This document shows positions 1-13,290 of a DNA stretch of 64,000 nt, piece by piece (positions within the stretch are counted from its first letter, which is position 1; each line of letters begins with the position of its first letter). A program made the position numbers and the translations under genes. The stretch comes from Protonemura montana (taxonomy: Eukaryota > Arthropoda > Insecta > Plecoptera > Nemouridae), in assembly GCA_947568835.1 (NCBI GenBank), contig OX387606.1, positions 7,254,001-7,318,000 on the forward strand, read 5' to 3'. The notes below the pieces were generated by a model that ran no database searches, was not told the origin of the DNA, and saw only the letters and a list, made by a program, of their open reading frames with translations.

Positions 1-499
1 GCAGTTTTATTTCACTATATAGCAGTTCAACATTCACTTCGATTTATTTCATATTTTTTTGCTCTAAATAAATGGCGCTCTAAGAAAAATAAGTAATGAC
101 CCGAGTGACGCGCGATTACGCGATACTCCATGTCTATGTGATCGGTGGCGACTTTATGGGTACCCGTTCGTTGCACTTTGCCGTAGCTGTGGCTGGTGCA
201 GGCTCAATTGAGCAAGAACGTCGAGCGGTGACTGGCTTCATGTAAGGGCATCAATAGATCACCGGTGTGCCAAACATGATCCAGAAGCGGTTTTGGAAGA
301 TGTCGTCTACGTATGGAATGTGGAGCACTAGATGTATATTTATATACGGGATGTTGCGCAATTGACAAATTGCATTTTGATATCCGTCAACATTGTATGT
401 GAGGAAAGAACGAGCACTTGCATCTGTGACATATTGTGGTGTTGTCCAGTTGCATTATATAATCTTAATGATGCATTTATGTATTTTATGTGATCTTAT

Positions 500-870
500 A
501 GATCCATAGCTAATCGTAAACTGTCTTATCGAGAAATGGTTGCCATATGACTGTACATTACCGAGAAAAATGGCGGATAATTCTAGGTAGTGTTGAGAAA
601 TTGAATTTCAATGCTTCGCGCAGATTTGAAACTTTTTCACTTTCAATTTATATCTACTAATGCCAACCTCAACGAATGATATACATAATTTAGGTCGTAA
701 TTATTTAAGTTTAGCGGTTAGAGTAGCTAGGGTAGTGTAGAGGCTGCAAGTGCCATCGGGTGGCACCTACCGTTTCTACATGTTACCGGCTCGTTTACTC
801 AGCAGAAAGTTAATTATCGAAGCTGACCCGTGAGCACACCTATGTAAGCTCAACGGTAAATCTTTTTACG
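500..870 (+). repeat. Dispersed 360-bp repeat, copy A
   Basis: Shares ordered blocks with 2160-2530: CCATAGC..TAA..GTAAACTGTCT, AAATGGTTGCCA, AAAAATGGCGGAT, and GTGCCATCGGGTGGCACCTA followed by GTTACCGGCTCGTTTACTCA. Block spacing is conserved within a few bases, so both are copies of one unit. No terminal inverted repeats or coding potential seen. Confidence 0.6.
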
Positions 871-2159
871 GACAATGCCTAAAAATATGTTTCGTTTTGC
901 AATAAATGTGAGATTATTTGAATAGCAAACTCTCAACAAAGCAAAGCGAATCCGACTATTGGTTTTTCTAGTGATTTATTTACCTCTGTCAACAAACGCC
1001 AAGTTTCTGAAAAAATCTTTTGCCACTGCGACATCCTCACATTCCTTTCGACAAATTAGAATTATCTCCTAACAATTGTACAGCGATACACGTGATTTAT
1101 TCTCTCCTCATGCCACGGGGTGTAACCAGAGTAATGAATATTTTATTGCATTTATGATCATTTCTGTGATTGCGTTTCCCATATGATTTGGATTTATTAT
1201 TCTATCGTTATTGAACGGCAACCAGTTTTGCAGGCATGCAGCTCTAAGTACTCGACGTCTTGAAGTGCAATTGAACACCCACGCGTATGCGTTTCTGATA
1301 TTGCTTCTCATTACAATCAGCTAAAAAGATCAATACTCACAAGCGCTGTGCATTTTTTTTGCTCAAATTGCTTGCCTAAGATTCAGCGCGGCGTTTCACA
1401 AAAAAGAAACACAAATGATTTGGTACTGTCCTGGAAATCAGGCGGTCGTTATTTTTTTAAAATTTGACTGCCATGTTTATCTAGTACATGAGTACGATTT
1501 TGAAGTTAATTGTTTTCCGATAAAATATGTGTAAGAGTTATTCGCCCAGTGCGGCGAAATCGTATTTCATATAAGAACATTCTATTAAATATTGAAAATG
1601 AGTTAGTGGTATCAGTATTCCAAGCACGTGTTAAGGAAACTGTGGAGACTGCCCACGAAGATACCATGCTACAGGAGTATGTCGTCGGTACCGACTCGCG
1701 ACCGCGGCTGGTTTTTGTGATTGCTATGAATAATTAATACGAAATTAACATTGTAGTCATAAACCACGCGTGTGCATATGGCGAGAGCTCAACGACTCTG
1801 AATTTCTTTTTAATATCGCCCACTGAATCCAGGTATCGGGTCGAGTTGTATGGCAGGACTTTGCGGACAAAGATTTCTGTCGAGATTTTGTCGTTGAAAG
1901 GCATGAAGTCGTTTAAACTTTAAAGATTGCCGAGTTTTTAACATTGTTTACCGACCGGCGACTCGACTTTGCATTGTCTTGTCGTATTGTTTTGTTATTT
2001 TGTTAGAAAACTTTTGTTCGGTCATTTGTTCGTGAAACGTTGCACACGACAGCTACGTGGGAGGTTGTAAGCCGCCTGGCTTTTGCTTTATTAATTTTCT
2101 GATCGCCGGAGGATGCCGTCACGGCGCCTCCACCCATGGTATCTCGGTTAGTTTTACAA
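871..2159. other. No gene seen
   Basis: AT-rich sequence between two repeat copies. A 75-codon open frame at 1510-1737 has no splice or homology support. Confidence 0.4.
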
Positions 2160-2530
2160 TATTACCATAGCACTAATGTTAAACTGTCTGCGCTGCAAAT
2201 GGCTGCCAAATTACTATTTTGCTGACAAAAATGGAGGATGCTACTAGGCTGCACCGTCGTTTTGAGCGTTAAGAAATGTATTTCGTTATTTCTCGCAGAT
2301 TGCTCGCATTTGATACTTGTTTACGATCAATTAATATTTTTTATTACTAACCTTAACTTTTGATTAACATGTATCGATGTTTTTGTCATGTATCTTTTTA
2401 TAAGCACGATTGCAAGCGCCATCTGGTGGCAACTACCGTTACCACGTGTTGCCGGCTCGTTTGCTCAACAGAAATTTTAATGTTAAAGCTGGCTTTCTGA
2501 CTGTAGCTATAAACTCGACAGCGCGCTGCT
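2160..2530 (+). repeat. Dispersed 360-bp repeat, copy B
   Basis: Same orientation as copy A. The 3' part reads GCGCCATCTGGTGGCAACTA, then GTTGCCGGCTCGTTTGCTCA. The first block, on the - strand (CCACCAGATGGCGC, 2416-2429), is an exact match to the published CTCF core consensus CCASYAGRKGGCRS. Confidence 0.6.
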
Positions 2531-3805
2531 CTAGTACAGATTACCTTTAGGAGAAAGACGACTTCACTGACCGGCATTTCTCTCTTAATTTGTAGCCTCA
2601 GTTTTAGAAACGGGTAACAATTAACAAACAATTTTAAATAGAACAACTTTTTAAACTGTTTCTATGCAAAAAAACCAACAGGTTTTTTTTAAATTAATTG
2701 CTGAACAAAAAAGTTTTTTTTTCTACTGTCTAGCTAAAGTCGCCCAATGCATGTGATCACCTGTAATTTTACTCCAATTAATCTCGCATAGAAAAATACT
2801 TTATAACTATAATGCACACTGTTTACAAATTAGGAGACTTACATATTCCTCATCGAAACATAAATCATAATTAACCAATATGCCTACTTATCAAAAACTG
2901 TTATTTCCTACTTCAGTTCGCCGGCATTTTGTAATTTGTGTGTCCAGATCCATATGCGCCAAGCTACAAGAGCAATCCATCACACACCTACGTCCGTACT
3001 CGCAATCAGCATAGCGTGCAACTAGGAAAGCTCACATTGGCTATAGGTACTACATTAAATAACTTGTAGTAACAGCCTGCACTGCCGCCGTTGGATTCTG
3101 TAACTCACACAGCTGTAAGGAACGAACGCTGCGCTATTTTGATATATCACCTGATGATCCGCGCACGGCTTTCACGCCCTCCGATTCTCAACATTGTTAG
3201 CTTGTCATATCAATGAGAGCTTATTGTATAACTGTTATTAATCGGCCTATTATACTGCTAAGTACCGATCTAGTATCTAGCCGCATATATAAGAGATAAT
3301 GTTGTAAAGATTCTTAGCTGGATTGTGGTCTTTGTTTGGAGGCGATTGAAAAGGTAGTGTTTTTCATCAAGTCTCCGCCGGAGCTAATGCAGCGTCCGAC
3401 TGGGAAATAGATGTCAGGTGTAGTTACTGAAAAAAATCTGCGAGTTCAAAGCTACGTTTTTTATATAGCGGTTGGTTTTTTGTTGTTATTTTGATTTCTC
3501 TTGGTGACTGTCGAATTATTTTGCGTGCGGTTCGAACCTTTCTGTTAACTGACTTATTTGATTAAGCTGTCCAGTTAATCTTCAGCGAATATCAATACTA
3601 CTTGTTCAAAAAAAAAAAAAAAAAAATAGAATATCACTTTTACTTAGAATAGTGCGTAAATCACTTGAATTTGATTCGAAATTACACTTTTACCAGTTTT
3701 CGCAGTTTCTTGGTTGCGTATTTTCGCGACAAGTAGTCAAAGAACGTAACGAAATCAAGCCGGAAAGAAAATTAACATGGAGTTTTTTCTTCTTCTTCCT
3801 TGCAG
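2531..3805. other. No gene seen
   Basis: AT-rich, with an A18-type run near 3609. Nothing coding is supported. Confidence 0.4.
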
Positions 3806-3856
3806 GCCCTGCGAGCAGTTTCGATCGAGTGGCGTTTGTTACTACAACCAGCACGA
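3806..3856 (+). CDS. Weak candidate exon (51 bp)
   Basis: A long T/C tract and acceptor (tcttcttccttgcag) precede it and a consensus donor (ACGA|gtgagtat) follows. All three frames are open. In the third frame it would end in phase 1, the phase required upstream of the 33217 exon of CEP350, but a 29-kb intron would be needed. It could equally be a 5' UTR exon of another transcript or chance. Confidence 0.2.
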
Positions 3857-6800
3857 GTGAGTATCCTATTGCTGTCGGCATCTCTGTCTGCACCTCTGCT
3901 TGCACCTCTGTTTGCACCACTCCTCTTTATACCAGTGGGTCTAGGAGCAGAAAGAAGTCTGCGGTGTTTTCAAATATAGGTCCATAGACCCGTATTAAAG
4001 TAATCTCAATCCGAGATTTCTTTCTCGGTGTCGCCAACTATATCTCATTTCATATCTGCAATTGTTGCCTACAATTGCTCTGGAACTTCTAAGAATCGTC
4101 ACAATGGTATAGCAGCAGTAAGTCTATGAGCATAGAACTGAGACGTAACCCTGTGGTACCCCACCAGAAGTTTTGGAGAATGGGTATACCAGCAGTGATG
4201 CGAATGCAATGAGTGGAACATCATCCTGTCACCAGCGTGATTCTGCTTTGCAACTGATTTAATATTCAAATTGCTCCTCGAGAAAGTTTTCATGTATGAA
4301 ATTTGCAATGGACCAAATGATATTTATATTATTTCCGTCGGCGACTATAATCTTAACAATGTTATTTTTGCCGTGGACCGAATAATAATTGCCGCTTTTG
4401 TTGAGTCAAAAGAGATAGTTATGAGTTCAGAACGTTTTCCTTTCGAAATTAGTCCTGCGTTTTGGGTGTTGGGGCTACGAGGCACATGCTATTTCTTTAA
4501 TCTACACACGTCCTATTGCAGGCAATGATAAAATGAGATTCAGCCTCACTTTTATTCTTTTGTATCACAAATTAAAATGTGATTGTTGCTTGCAAAACAG
4601 TGCAGCACTTTCGCATATAATTCAAACTTCTTGTATATGCCTCATTGGTTCCAGGAAATTGCTTTACATTTCGATCATATCCTAATAATTGAATAATAAT
4701 TATCTTTTGTAAATGTGTTTTATATCTTATAGAGGGTTAATTGTTACTTAGAATTACTTTCCCCGCTTGCACGATTAGCCATCGTTCAACAATCAACGTG
4801 AATCGTGTTTGCGGTCGCTCAAAAAGAAGGCTCGAGAACCTCAAAAGACAATTGGTGGTACAACTCTTTTTCGGTGCCAATCTGTACCTTAAAGGCGAAA
4901 ACATCGCTGTGCTGTAATGCTTTAAGATCATTGGACCTGCCATCAAAAAAAGTAACTCCATTTTACCGTGTAAAATGCAGACATTACATTGTACGGCAGA
5001 CATTATTGTCAAATTAGTCGATTTTCAGTGTTATAAATTGCACACTTTTCCTTTTTCTGTACTTATTTGGAGAAAATTAGCTCTATTGTACAGTTAAAAT
5101 CTAACTTATCGACTAATTTTGCCGAGTTACATAAGTCTGACATGTTTTTGTTACAGATTTGGTCAACAAATGAAATGAATTCCATGGTAGTGACCTTCTC
5201 AGTTGGAATAAATCCAAGAAGTTTTGATAGCTGTTTACGTGTAATCTAAAATTGTATTAGTCGCCTGGAGCTGGGTACTGTTCTAAGAACTAGATTTGGG
5301 CCAAATGAATGCTGTCTTTATCCCGTAAACACCGTTTACTTGCAAATATATGACGTATCTCGAATCTGGTGATGTACTTAAAGCCGTTGATGCGTCTTGA
5401 ATTTCAATGCATCATTACTTATGTCTTTCGTTTACAAGACGCCGAAAACAAGACCTTATGAGGTAGCTGTCTTAATCCACAAAAGAACCATTCTCTTTTG
5501 ATAAATTATTATAATCATTTATTAAAATCTTGACAGAAAAAAATTGGCAAGAAAATATTAAATCTTAACCAGGTCGCGGCAAGACTAGACAAAAAGTTAT
5601 TGGCGGTGGTTTACCTAAGTATATCTATCATAAAACGTACGATCTTATGTACAAAATTTGTAAGTAATAACTAGGTTACAGGTTGTTTAATTAGTGTGTT
5701 ATATGTTCACTTGAACATCGAGAAGCAGCGACCTTAGCCACTTCCACGAACTGCCCTTCTAGATAATAGCGCATGGACAAGTCGAAAAGCAACTAAAATT
5801 TCCCTCGTTTCAGCCGTGAACTGGCATGAGTTGAACATCATTTTACAACTACTGGATATATATACTGGCAAGGCTTCTCAATTTTCGAAATCATTCGTCT
5901 GTTCTTGAGTTAAAATTCCGAAATAGGTACTTTTAATGCCGAATTCAATTGGCTCAAGTCATGACATCTTAATAGTCATCCTTGCTTTCTCGTCTTAATC
6001 ATAAAAGCTTTTAAAAATATCTGCGATGGATCGTATTTGCATTTTACTGCATGGCGAGATCGATGGGTAAGTGCAATGCGGGACGGGTCGTCATGATCGA
6101 TAATCGCAAAACGCTGTGATTGAACGTCGTTTGAATGAGAACATCTCAAATAGTATTTTGTGTGGCCTTTTTTCCGTCACTATCTACTTTCATCTGAACA
6201 AACAACGGCGAATTGCTTTGAAGACTTCGCGACTAAAACAATAGTGTTGGTCTAGCGAAAGGAGGTTTGAACTCGGAACTCGGACTCTCGCTTGTACCGT
6301 AACTGCGGCAAGGACACCTAGCGAATGCACCTTGCACCTTGTTAGAAATTTTAAGCCTGTATTTTATTTTTTTATTTTTTATTTGTCACTCGATGCCGTT
6401 GACCGCTGAATATACGTACGCACATTAATTATTCATAAATGCAAAATATTGTTCACGAGCGACCTCCGCGGTAAGATTTATCTAGCGAATGACATTGGGT
6501 TATTTACTATTAACTAATTTATCTTATTGTATTGGCCCACATTACGCATTCGTAGGTCGGCCCTTTGCGCAAGACGCTTTGTACAAACAATTTTTTAGCA
6601 CCTGTAAGTATGTCCATGAGTACTCTTCCTACGCGCTGTTTACCTTACTCTGTCGGCAACGTGCGTGTGCGTCCATACGCTGTTGCGATTATTGTGGTGT
6701 AATTTCCTTCGCGATTTTATGTAGGTCTAAACTACCAAAACTTTACAGGTGGAAATCCTCTCTGAAGATCGGACACATTTGATGCACAAACATGTTTTTA

Positions 6801-7699
6801 ATTATTTTTTAATTTTACTCCTATGCACATACAACACGAGCGTTCACTTGTTCTTAGCGAGATAAAATAACATCAGGTGCATTAATAGCTTAAATGTTAT
6901 AATGTGTAATCGCGGTATTTAAGTCCTTGAAACGGGTCAAGCCGATCGTTTCGCATGCATGTGCAAGCGTGTTTTCAGCGCTGCAGGCCTGCACATATCC
7001 GCGCAAAAATCATATTTCCTCTGACAGCAATATTCTTGTTCAATTTGTGGACGTCCTTGCACTATTAACTTGGCAAATGGCTACACTTTTCTAAGACGGT
7101 ATGGGTGGAGCACCGCGCTTATGGTTCGGCTGTATGTAATAATATAATTGCCAGTAAATATAGTACAGTTGTATATATAGGATACAGACGTTTATTGCAA
7201 GGTGCACATGCTATCTACGGCTGTGACTGTTACTTTACCGCTACATTTGAGATTTAATTGATACTTTAAGATAACGCCAAAGCTTCGAGTAGGTGACGCA
7301 ACCGTTTTTCCAAGAAAGTGTGAAAATTGTCTATCGCATGTTGCATTTACTGGGGCCATTGGTCAGATGGGACCGCCTTGAATTATCAGGCCATTAACCC
7401 ATCACGTTAAACGTCTGATCCATCATCATCTACTTTCATCGAAGGCGAATCGATATCGTGGAGCAATTCCGATAAATAACCTAGCAAATCGATGCCCTTC
7501 ACTATTGCCGAAAAGCGTTCGCCGCATCGCGCGAAATCTCGCGATCGATTTGTCACACCCGTTAGAGTCGAGTGGAGCCGATTGCATCGCGCCGCGAGCC
7601 CTCCCGGCTAAATAAACAAGGTACATTCTTTATTATCTCACCGATTTGAGTGTGCAGCCCCGCACGCTGCCGCCATTGTAGTCGGACGTAGATACTCAC
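3857..7699. other. No gene seen
   Basis: AT-rich with scattered short open frames of under 100 codons on both strands, none with convincing splice signals or recognisable sequence. Confidence 0.4.
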
Positions 7700-7776
7700 C
7701 TCATTAAGGTCGGTTTTGTAATCGAACAGTCGCCCTCTGGTCAATTTAAAACAACTTTTGCGAGCATTTTCTTTTT
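7700..7776 (-). CDS. Weak candidate internal exon
   Basis: The - strand donor AATGAG|gtgagtatc at 7699 is close to consensus, and an acceptor (ctaacag) lies at 7777. The open frame between them encodes about 25 residues including LTRGRLFDYKTDLNE. The phase does not join directly to the signal-peptide exon at 20805-21019. No homology recognised; listed only because of the strong donor. Confidence 0.2.
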
Positions 7777-9218
7777 CTGTTAGCGCCTCACGTTCTTTCT
7801 TCAAATAAAAGCACTACGCTAGCATTACGATTGAGGTTCTCTACGAGAATATGACTGCGACTTTTAGCCGTAATTCAGTCACAAGGCGGCAGATAATAGC
7901 ACAAAATTTACAATGACACTCTTGGGTACTTGCGATCCATGTGGGAGATTAGTTTTGGTCCTCAATGGCTTTGTTGACAGCTCTATGACCATTGACCAAT
8001 TGCAATGATGCAATTCGTAAGCGTTGAGAAATTTGCAATGGAGCATGACCATTTTATAGTTGAACTCGATTACATCTCTACTGTAAAGGTACCAAAAATT
8101 TATGCAATTGTGCTGGCTCGTGAACGTATTGTGAAATGATAAAAAGAGTCCTATTGGTAAACTTTTGTGTGTCCCATAAAGATCCAGATCGAGATGATAT
8201 TGCGTCTGGTCCTGTTGGTACAGAAGTAGTCCAAGTGGTGATCGCGGGGCTCGATTGGGCACGATCATTTCGCTTTGCAGTTTCATTGATTAAAACTGCA
8301 CGTATTGCTTACCGGTTAGTGGTACCGAATGTGAATAGGATTAATGCAAGTATGTTCTGACATGTCGGGATGGTAAACCCATATTTTTGGAGTCTTTTTT
8401 TGCATTTGTATTTAAAAACGTGGTTTCCCCCCCGGTTCTATCCGAACTCTGGCTAGCAATAATTTAACAGAGAAAATTATATTGTGTTTCCTATACAATT
8501 CGATTTAGTTCGCTGGTATGTGGTCTCTCAGGTATAATTCTCGACGACGACATCGTTTTAAGGTCTATTATCTAAAATTTATTACCCAACTAGGAATGTT
8601 CCTGGTTTGGTGACGGTACGAATAAAAGAAAATCAAATCAGTGGTCGGACATCAATGTGATTCAGCAGGCTGATTACATAAATAGTGCTAAAAAATGTAG
8701 GAATCCCAAGGATCTTCTAAAGTTTCATCAAATACGGAATGCGCATGGTTTGGAAAGCATTGAGCTCACAAACCCGTTGAAACCGAACGATGTCTTGTTT
8801 CATGCCACTACCTATATTACCATACTGGATATCAAATGTACACCGATTTATAATCCCATTTCCCGTACAACTTATTCCAGCAAACTTGTTGTGAGTATCA
8901 GCTGACCATAACCCTCAAACAAGATTAGTTCAATTTCAAAGGGATCAATTTGCAAACTAGTTGAAGTGGTCTGCCATATAGACTCCCTAACAGACTTTTA
9001 GGACAATTGTGTACAGCTTTTAAAACTGCTGACCATTTTCATAAGCGTGTGCCAAATTGCTAGAAATCCATGTTAGTGCCAGCAATTACCTGCCATTATT
9101 ATTTCGCTTTCAAAGTCAAATTGCTGTATTCGGCGCCGATTCGCTTCACCCATCAATTTCTTAAGCCCATTCGATCAACTCCCGTTCCTCGTGGGCCGCC
9201 GCTCGATTGTTCTTGCAG
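7777..9218. other. No supported gene
   Basis: Contains a 135-codon - strand frame at 7879-8286 and an 82-codon + strand frame at 8657-8905. Neither has recognisable domains, so both are left unassigned. Confidence 0.35.
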
Positions 9219-9298
9219 TTGCGCCTATCTGGCCTCAGTATCGGGAGGTGCCTCTGTACCGGGGAAACAATGGCAGCACTGCCTCTGTCTCAAGCAGG
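9219..9298 (+). CDS. Weak candidate exon
   Basis: Acceptor 'cgattgttcttgcag' at 9218, with a possible donor AGCAGG|gtacct at 9299. The open frame encodes about 26 residues including APIWPQYREVPLYRGNNG. The whole 9120-9390 segment is GC-richer than its surroundings. No homology recognised. Confidence 0.18.
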
Positions 9299-12200
9299 GT
9301 ACCTAGACCAACGCATAATTCGCTCGCTATTAAGAAAGTCACTCTGCTATCGCCCCCCCAGCGACCAGATACCCTTGCAACCTGTATGAAAAAGTAATTT
9401 TTTTCATGGTTGTTGACTTTGGCAATATTTTGTTGTAGTTGTTCTGCTTTTTTGAGTAGCATTTTAGTGAAATTCGTCAAGGGAAGTGGAATGTCGCAAA
9501 TATTCCACAACACGGAACTATTACAGAGCGGTTATTGAAGCCTGTTGTTCTCAATCGTGGGAAAGCACTGAATAACGACATTTGTCCCAAACCTCAAATC
9601 GAGCATAAAGTGTAATGTCATGCCTTCGTTGCGGCGTTCCGAAACCAGCACCTATTCAGGCACCTCTGTGTGCTGACAGCTCGCTGTGTAGCACCTGTGC
9701 CGCGGCAGCGACTTCGTGACCTATTTGGCAACAATCGACCTGTTGTCTGCGCGATCCTTGAGGAACCGACCGAAGGGCAAGGCCGTCACGGCCGATCGCC
9801 GATCGCATTGCCTAGAGCGGTGCCGAACGCCGAGCAGTCTTCCCCCTGTGTCGTTGGCGGTGCCATAGTTAGGTGTGGCACTTTTAACGTCCGCTTAGCG
9901 ACCAGTTTCCGAAATCAAATTATTGCTAGTTAACGGCGCGCAAAGCATACTGGAATCATGTATATGTTGTACTTTTTATGTTTTTTTTTTAGAGTCGCGA
10001 AAGCGTACTTTTGTAATAGGATGTCGATTACGGGTCGCCACTTTTCATTACTTTACACCACGCATGAATTCGTCGGCGCTTCGGTCGTAATTCAATCGGT
10101 TCGCATTGTTATAATATGGTATAAACATTATGATCGGAGAGCTTCGGTATATTATCAGAGCCTCGTTAATGTCTGTTTTCATTGAGTATTAGAGAATAGA
10201 CCGGTTGGCTAGACCCATGCTCCTCACGATCACCTATAGCGATGGTGTATTACTAACATCAGTAAGTCTGTCATGACATAAACTTGGACCCGACCTCCTC
10301 CTCCACAGGCCGGCTGACGGTTACCTACCTATGAAGCGGAGGCGTGACGGGCCCTCATATGAACATCACGATTCCTTCTGATTTGTTTGAGTCGTTCTCC
10401 TCTGGCATGCCATCGACGGTAACGTTCGAGCATTTTTCATTGTCTTCGTAGTCTTGAAACAAGGCATGGATTAAAAAGAATAACCCTTCCCGCGCGTGGT
10501 GTATGGGAGTCATGCATTTTGTATTGGTTTATGATTGCTTTGATCTTTCGTTCCGTCTTGGTATGGCCACTGGGGTAATACTTTCGTGCTTGAAGAAATT
10601 TTTCTGCTCGCTTTACCTTCCCATGAAAGCTGGCTATTTTTGTAAACAATTTCTTTCTTGGCTAACTAGGAAAATAACAGCGAGCGTGTGCTGGAATACA
10701 AGAACCACTCGCGAGTTTTCTTGTTCCTGCAAGGAGTTTGCTATTATGCTAGACGATAACTTGTAGTTTCTATTACAAAGTTGCAAAGTCCTCTGGCTCG
10801 AGCGTTCATTAGCACCACTATATTTCTAATGATAATGAGTTAATCGCGTTATTTATATTCTAGTTTTCGCATCCATGCGCAGTAGCTTTACAGCTTATAG
10901 TGAACCTGAGGGCCCCTTTCAAACCGCAAGCATAGAATCAGTACGCAACGGTTGCGGCAGGGGCCAAGGAGGACCCACAAATCATTGTTTCTTGAGCAGG
11001 TAATGTGTCAGATTTGGATACCAAAATAGTTTTTTTTTTTTATTTTGTATTATTATTTAAGGACGTGGGACAGACCAAGGATTTGCGCGCTCTTCGACGC
11101 TACTTGCCCGTGCGAAGTCCCACAAAACTGACCGATGCAAACCAATGGCCAACGCCCAATAGATAATAATCGTGCATATACACCACACCACATGGTGAAA
11201 GCCTTGAAATCTTTGTATATAGTCTAGGTATAGGCATATATATATATATATATATATTGCATATTATACTCTGGGTTTAGAATTAGATGATTGCGACTTT
11301 GAGACGGAACTGGAAAGGTCGCGCACGAGAAAAAACGTCACTTTACATGCATTCTCCGTCCGATTGCTGTTGACTCGACTTTGAGAAAGGTTGTTTACGG
11401 TTTGGGGGTCGACGCAGGAGGTGATTTTTGTGACGTCAAAACGCGAGTCCTCAACCTCAACACCAGTAGGAATCAGGATCCGTAAGGATGATTTACACGT
11501 CTCGTCAGGATGATACTGCTCGTCTTCTGATAAGAATCGTGATTCGTGGCACCGAATCACGATTTAATCGAGTCCCTCCTCGTGACGCGATGGAAAGGAG
11601 ACGTGTCTTATAGCTCATCGTGCATTTTCTCCGCCAGATTATGCACCGAGATTCAGATTTGCATAATTGATCTTCGAAACTGGAACATTTTAAATATTGT
11701 AATTGTTCGAGAACGTCCTTGGCCCATAATAATGTCATGGTATGATCATTCAACACATCTAGGTATAATTGCAGTTGCACAGGAGATAGTATGTACAATG
11801 AACTACCTACTGTTGTCACCACTCCAACGTGTCTCGAGATTTCGACAATGAATATGACGGTAACGTTTTAATGAATCCATCATAATAATTAACCTCCGCG
11901 TTTGGTTTCGCTAGCACGAAGACGTGAGCTGCAGACGAATAATAATTAGAGGTAAATTAGATCCGAATCTGATAAATGGATGGTGTCGGTAGGCGATGCA
12001 GCCGCCACTTCTTGTCACCTCTTAATCTCTTAACATGGGCGTAGTCTTGAAGGAGATGTCTTGTTAGTGTGCGATCGCCACTCGGGATTTTGCACATCTT
12101 TTTATTCTCTGCTTTGAACGGTTCGTGCCGGTCCCAGAATTCGAACTTCTTTAGGAGGTACGCCTTTTTTTATTGGCATTTTTCTAGAAGTTCCTAGAAC

Positions 12201-12465
12201 ATGCTATGAACGCCGTCGTTTTTGAACGTCTGGATCTCGAAACGGATAGGGGAAAACAGTTTACAAATGCTCTCATCTTTGCTTTTATGTTAATTCAAGT
12301 TTGATGCTATTGTCTGATGTTAATTTCAGGTTGATACTATGTAATTTGTGTTGTTCACTTGAAGCCATCCCATTACGACCCTGCAAAGGGGTTTAAATTG
12401 ATGTCATATACAATTTTAAATTCCCGTCTCTGGAATCGCTTAAAGGAACACAGCTTTTTCAGACT
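9299..12465. other. No supported gene
   Basis: Includes a GC-richer patch at 9640-9930 open on the + strand and a 98-codon - strand frame at 11264-11560, both unrecognised. An (AT)n run ends the AT-rich part. Confidence 0.35.
11236..11258 (+). repeat. (AT)n microsatellite
   Basis: About 11 AT units. Confidence 0.85.
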
Positions 12466-12670
12466 AGTTCTTAACACGACAGAAATATTCAGACATCGAA
12501 TTTGAGAGATTCAAGTTCTCGGCAAGATTGAGCGAACCGCTGGCGCTGCTCAGCGACAAGAGCCAGAGATATGAACGTGCGATCAGCAAAAGCCGGGGTT
12601 CGTCACCCGTCGTCACCCGTCCTTTCGCTAATTCGTTACCGTACCTCGCGAGATTCGCGATTAAACCAGA
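12466..12670 (+). CDS. Unassigned coding-like segment
   Basis: After an AG at about 12495 the + strand is open in one frame to a TAG near 12710, encoding FERFKFSARLSEPLALLSDK and a further ~45 residues. It has coding-like composition and starts without ATG, so it would have to be an internal or terminal exon. The opposite strand is also open here. Family not recognised. Confidence 0.18.
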
Positions 12671-12941
12671 AGATTTCAACATTGCCATTCATTATCATCA
12701 GCAATAGTGCAATTAAAAACAACCTTCCATTGTGTTAAGCCCCCGATTAAACTGCAATTAATCTACAAAAACAATCTCCGGTGGTAAAAGCTGGCAAGCA
12801 GCAAGGCTCAGTCTCAAATCAATTAAGACCCCGGCCACGAGCAGTGGGCCGATCCTTAATGTCTTATGCAACTCGAAGTAGCGATTATATTATACTCAGC
12901 GCTGGTCGCTTAACATTTTCACGAAAAAATATTTCTAACTT

Positions 12942-13290
12942 TTCATCTGTTTCTTTAGAAGATCATTGATTTTAATTACTTCATCGATTCGGTACTGAGT
13001 CACCATTCCCAAACTTAAAAATGGCACTTATATTTTTTACAGAAATATTCCAACTTAAACTGAAGCAAGAGCGGACCAATTTGCTGAAATTAATTTAAGG
13101 AGCAACGATAAACTGTTCATCGATTTCTTTAGTTGATCATTTATTGTAATTACTTCATCGAATCGGTAATGAGTCACCGTTCCCTTATTGCACAATTTCA
13201 CTTAAACGCTGTTCAGAAACATTCCATCTTTTACTGAAGCAATAACGCAAGCAATTGCTGAAATGTATTAAAGAAATTGTGAGTGTCCCG
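12942..13290 (+). repeat. Two-unit imperfect tandem repeat, period ~174 bp
   Basis: CATCTGTTTCTTTAGAAGAT at 12944 and CATCGATTTCTTTAGTTGAT at 13118 open the two units. Both continue with AATTACTTCATCGAWTCGGT, GAGTCACCRTTCCC, CAGAAAYATTCCA, ACTGAAGCAA and TTGCTGAAAT in the same order. It could be a short satellite or a duplicated regulatory element. Confidence 0.7.

Noticed and set aside
3652-3987. 111-codon + strand frame
   Set aside because: Runs through poly(T/C) acceptor sequence and a TCTGCACC-like repeat; only the 51-bp piece with splice sites was kept as a weak candidate.
7879-8286. 135-codon - strand open frame
   Set aside because: No ATG context, splice signal or recognisable motif; the opposite strand is also open and composition is not clearly coding.
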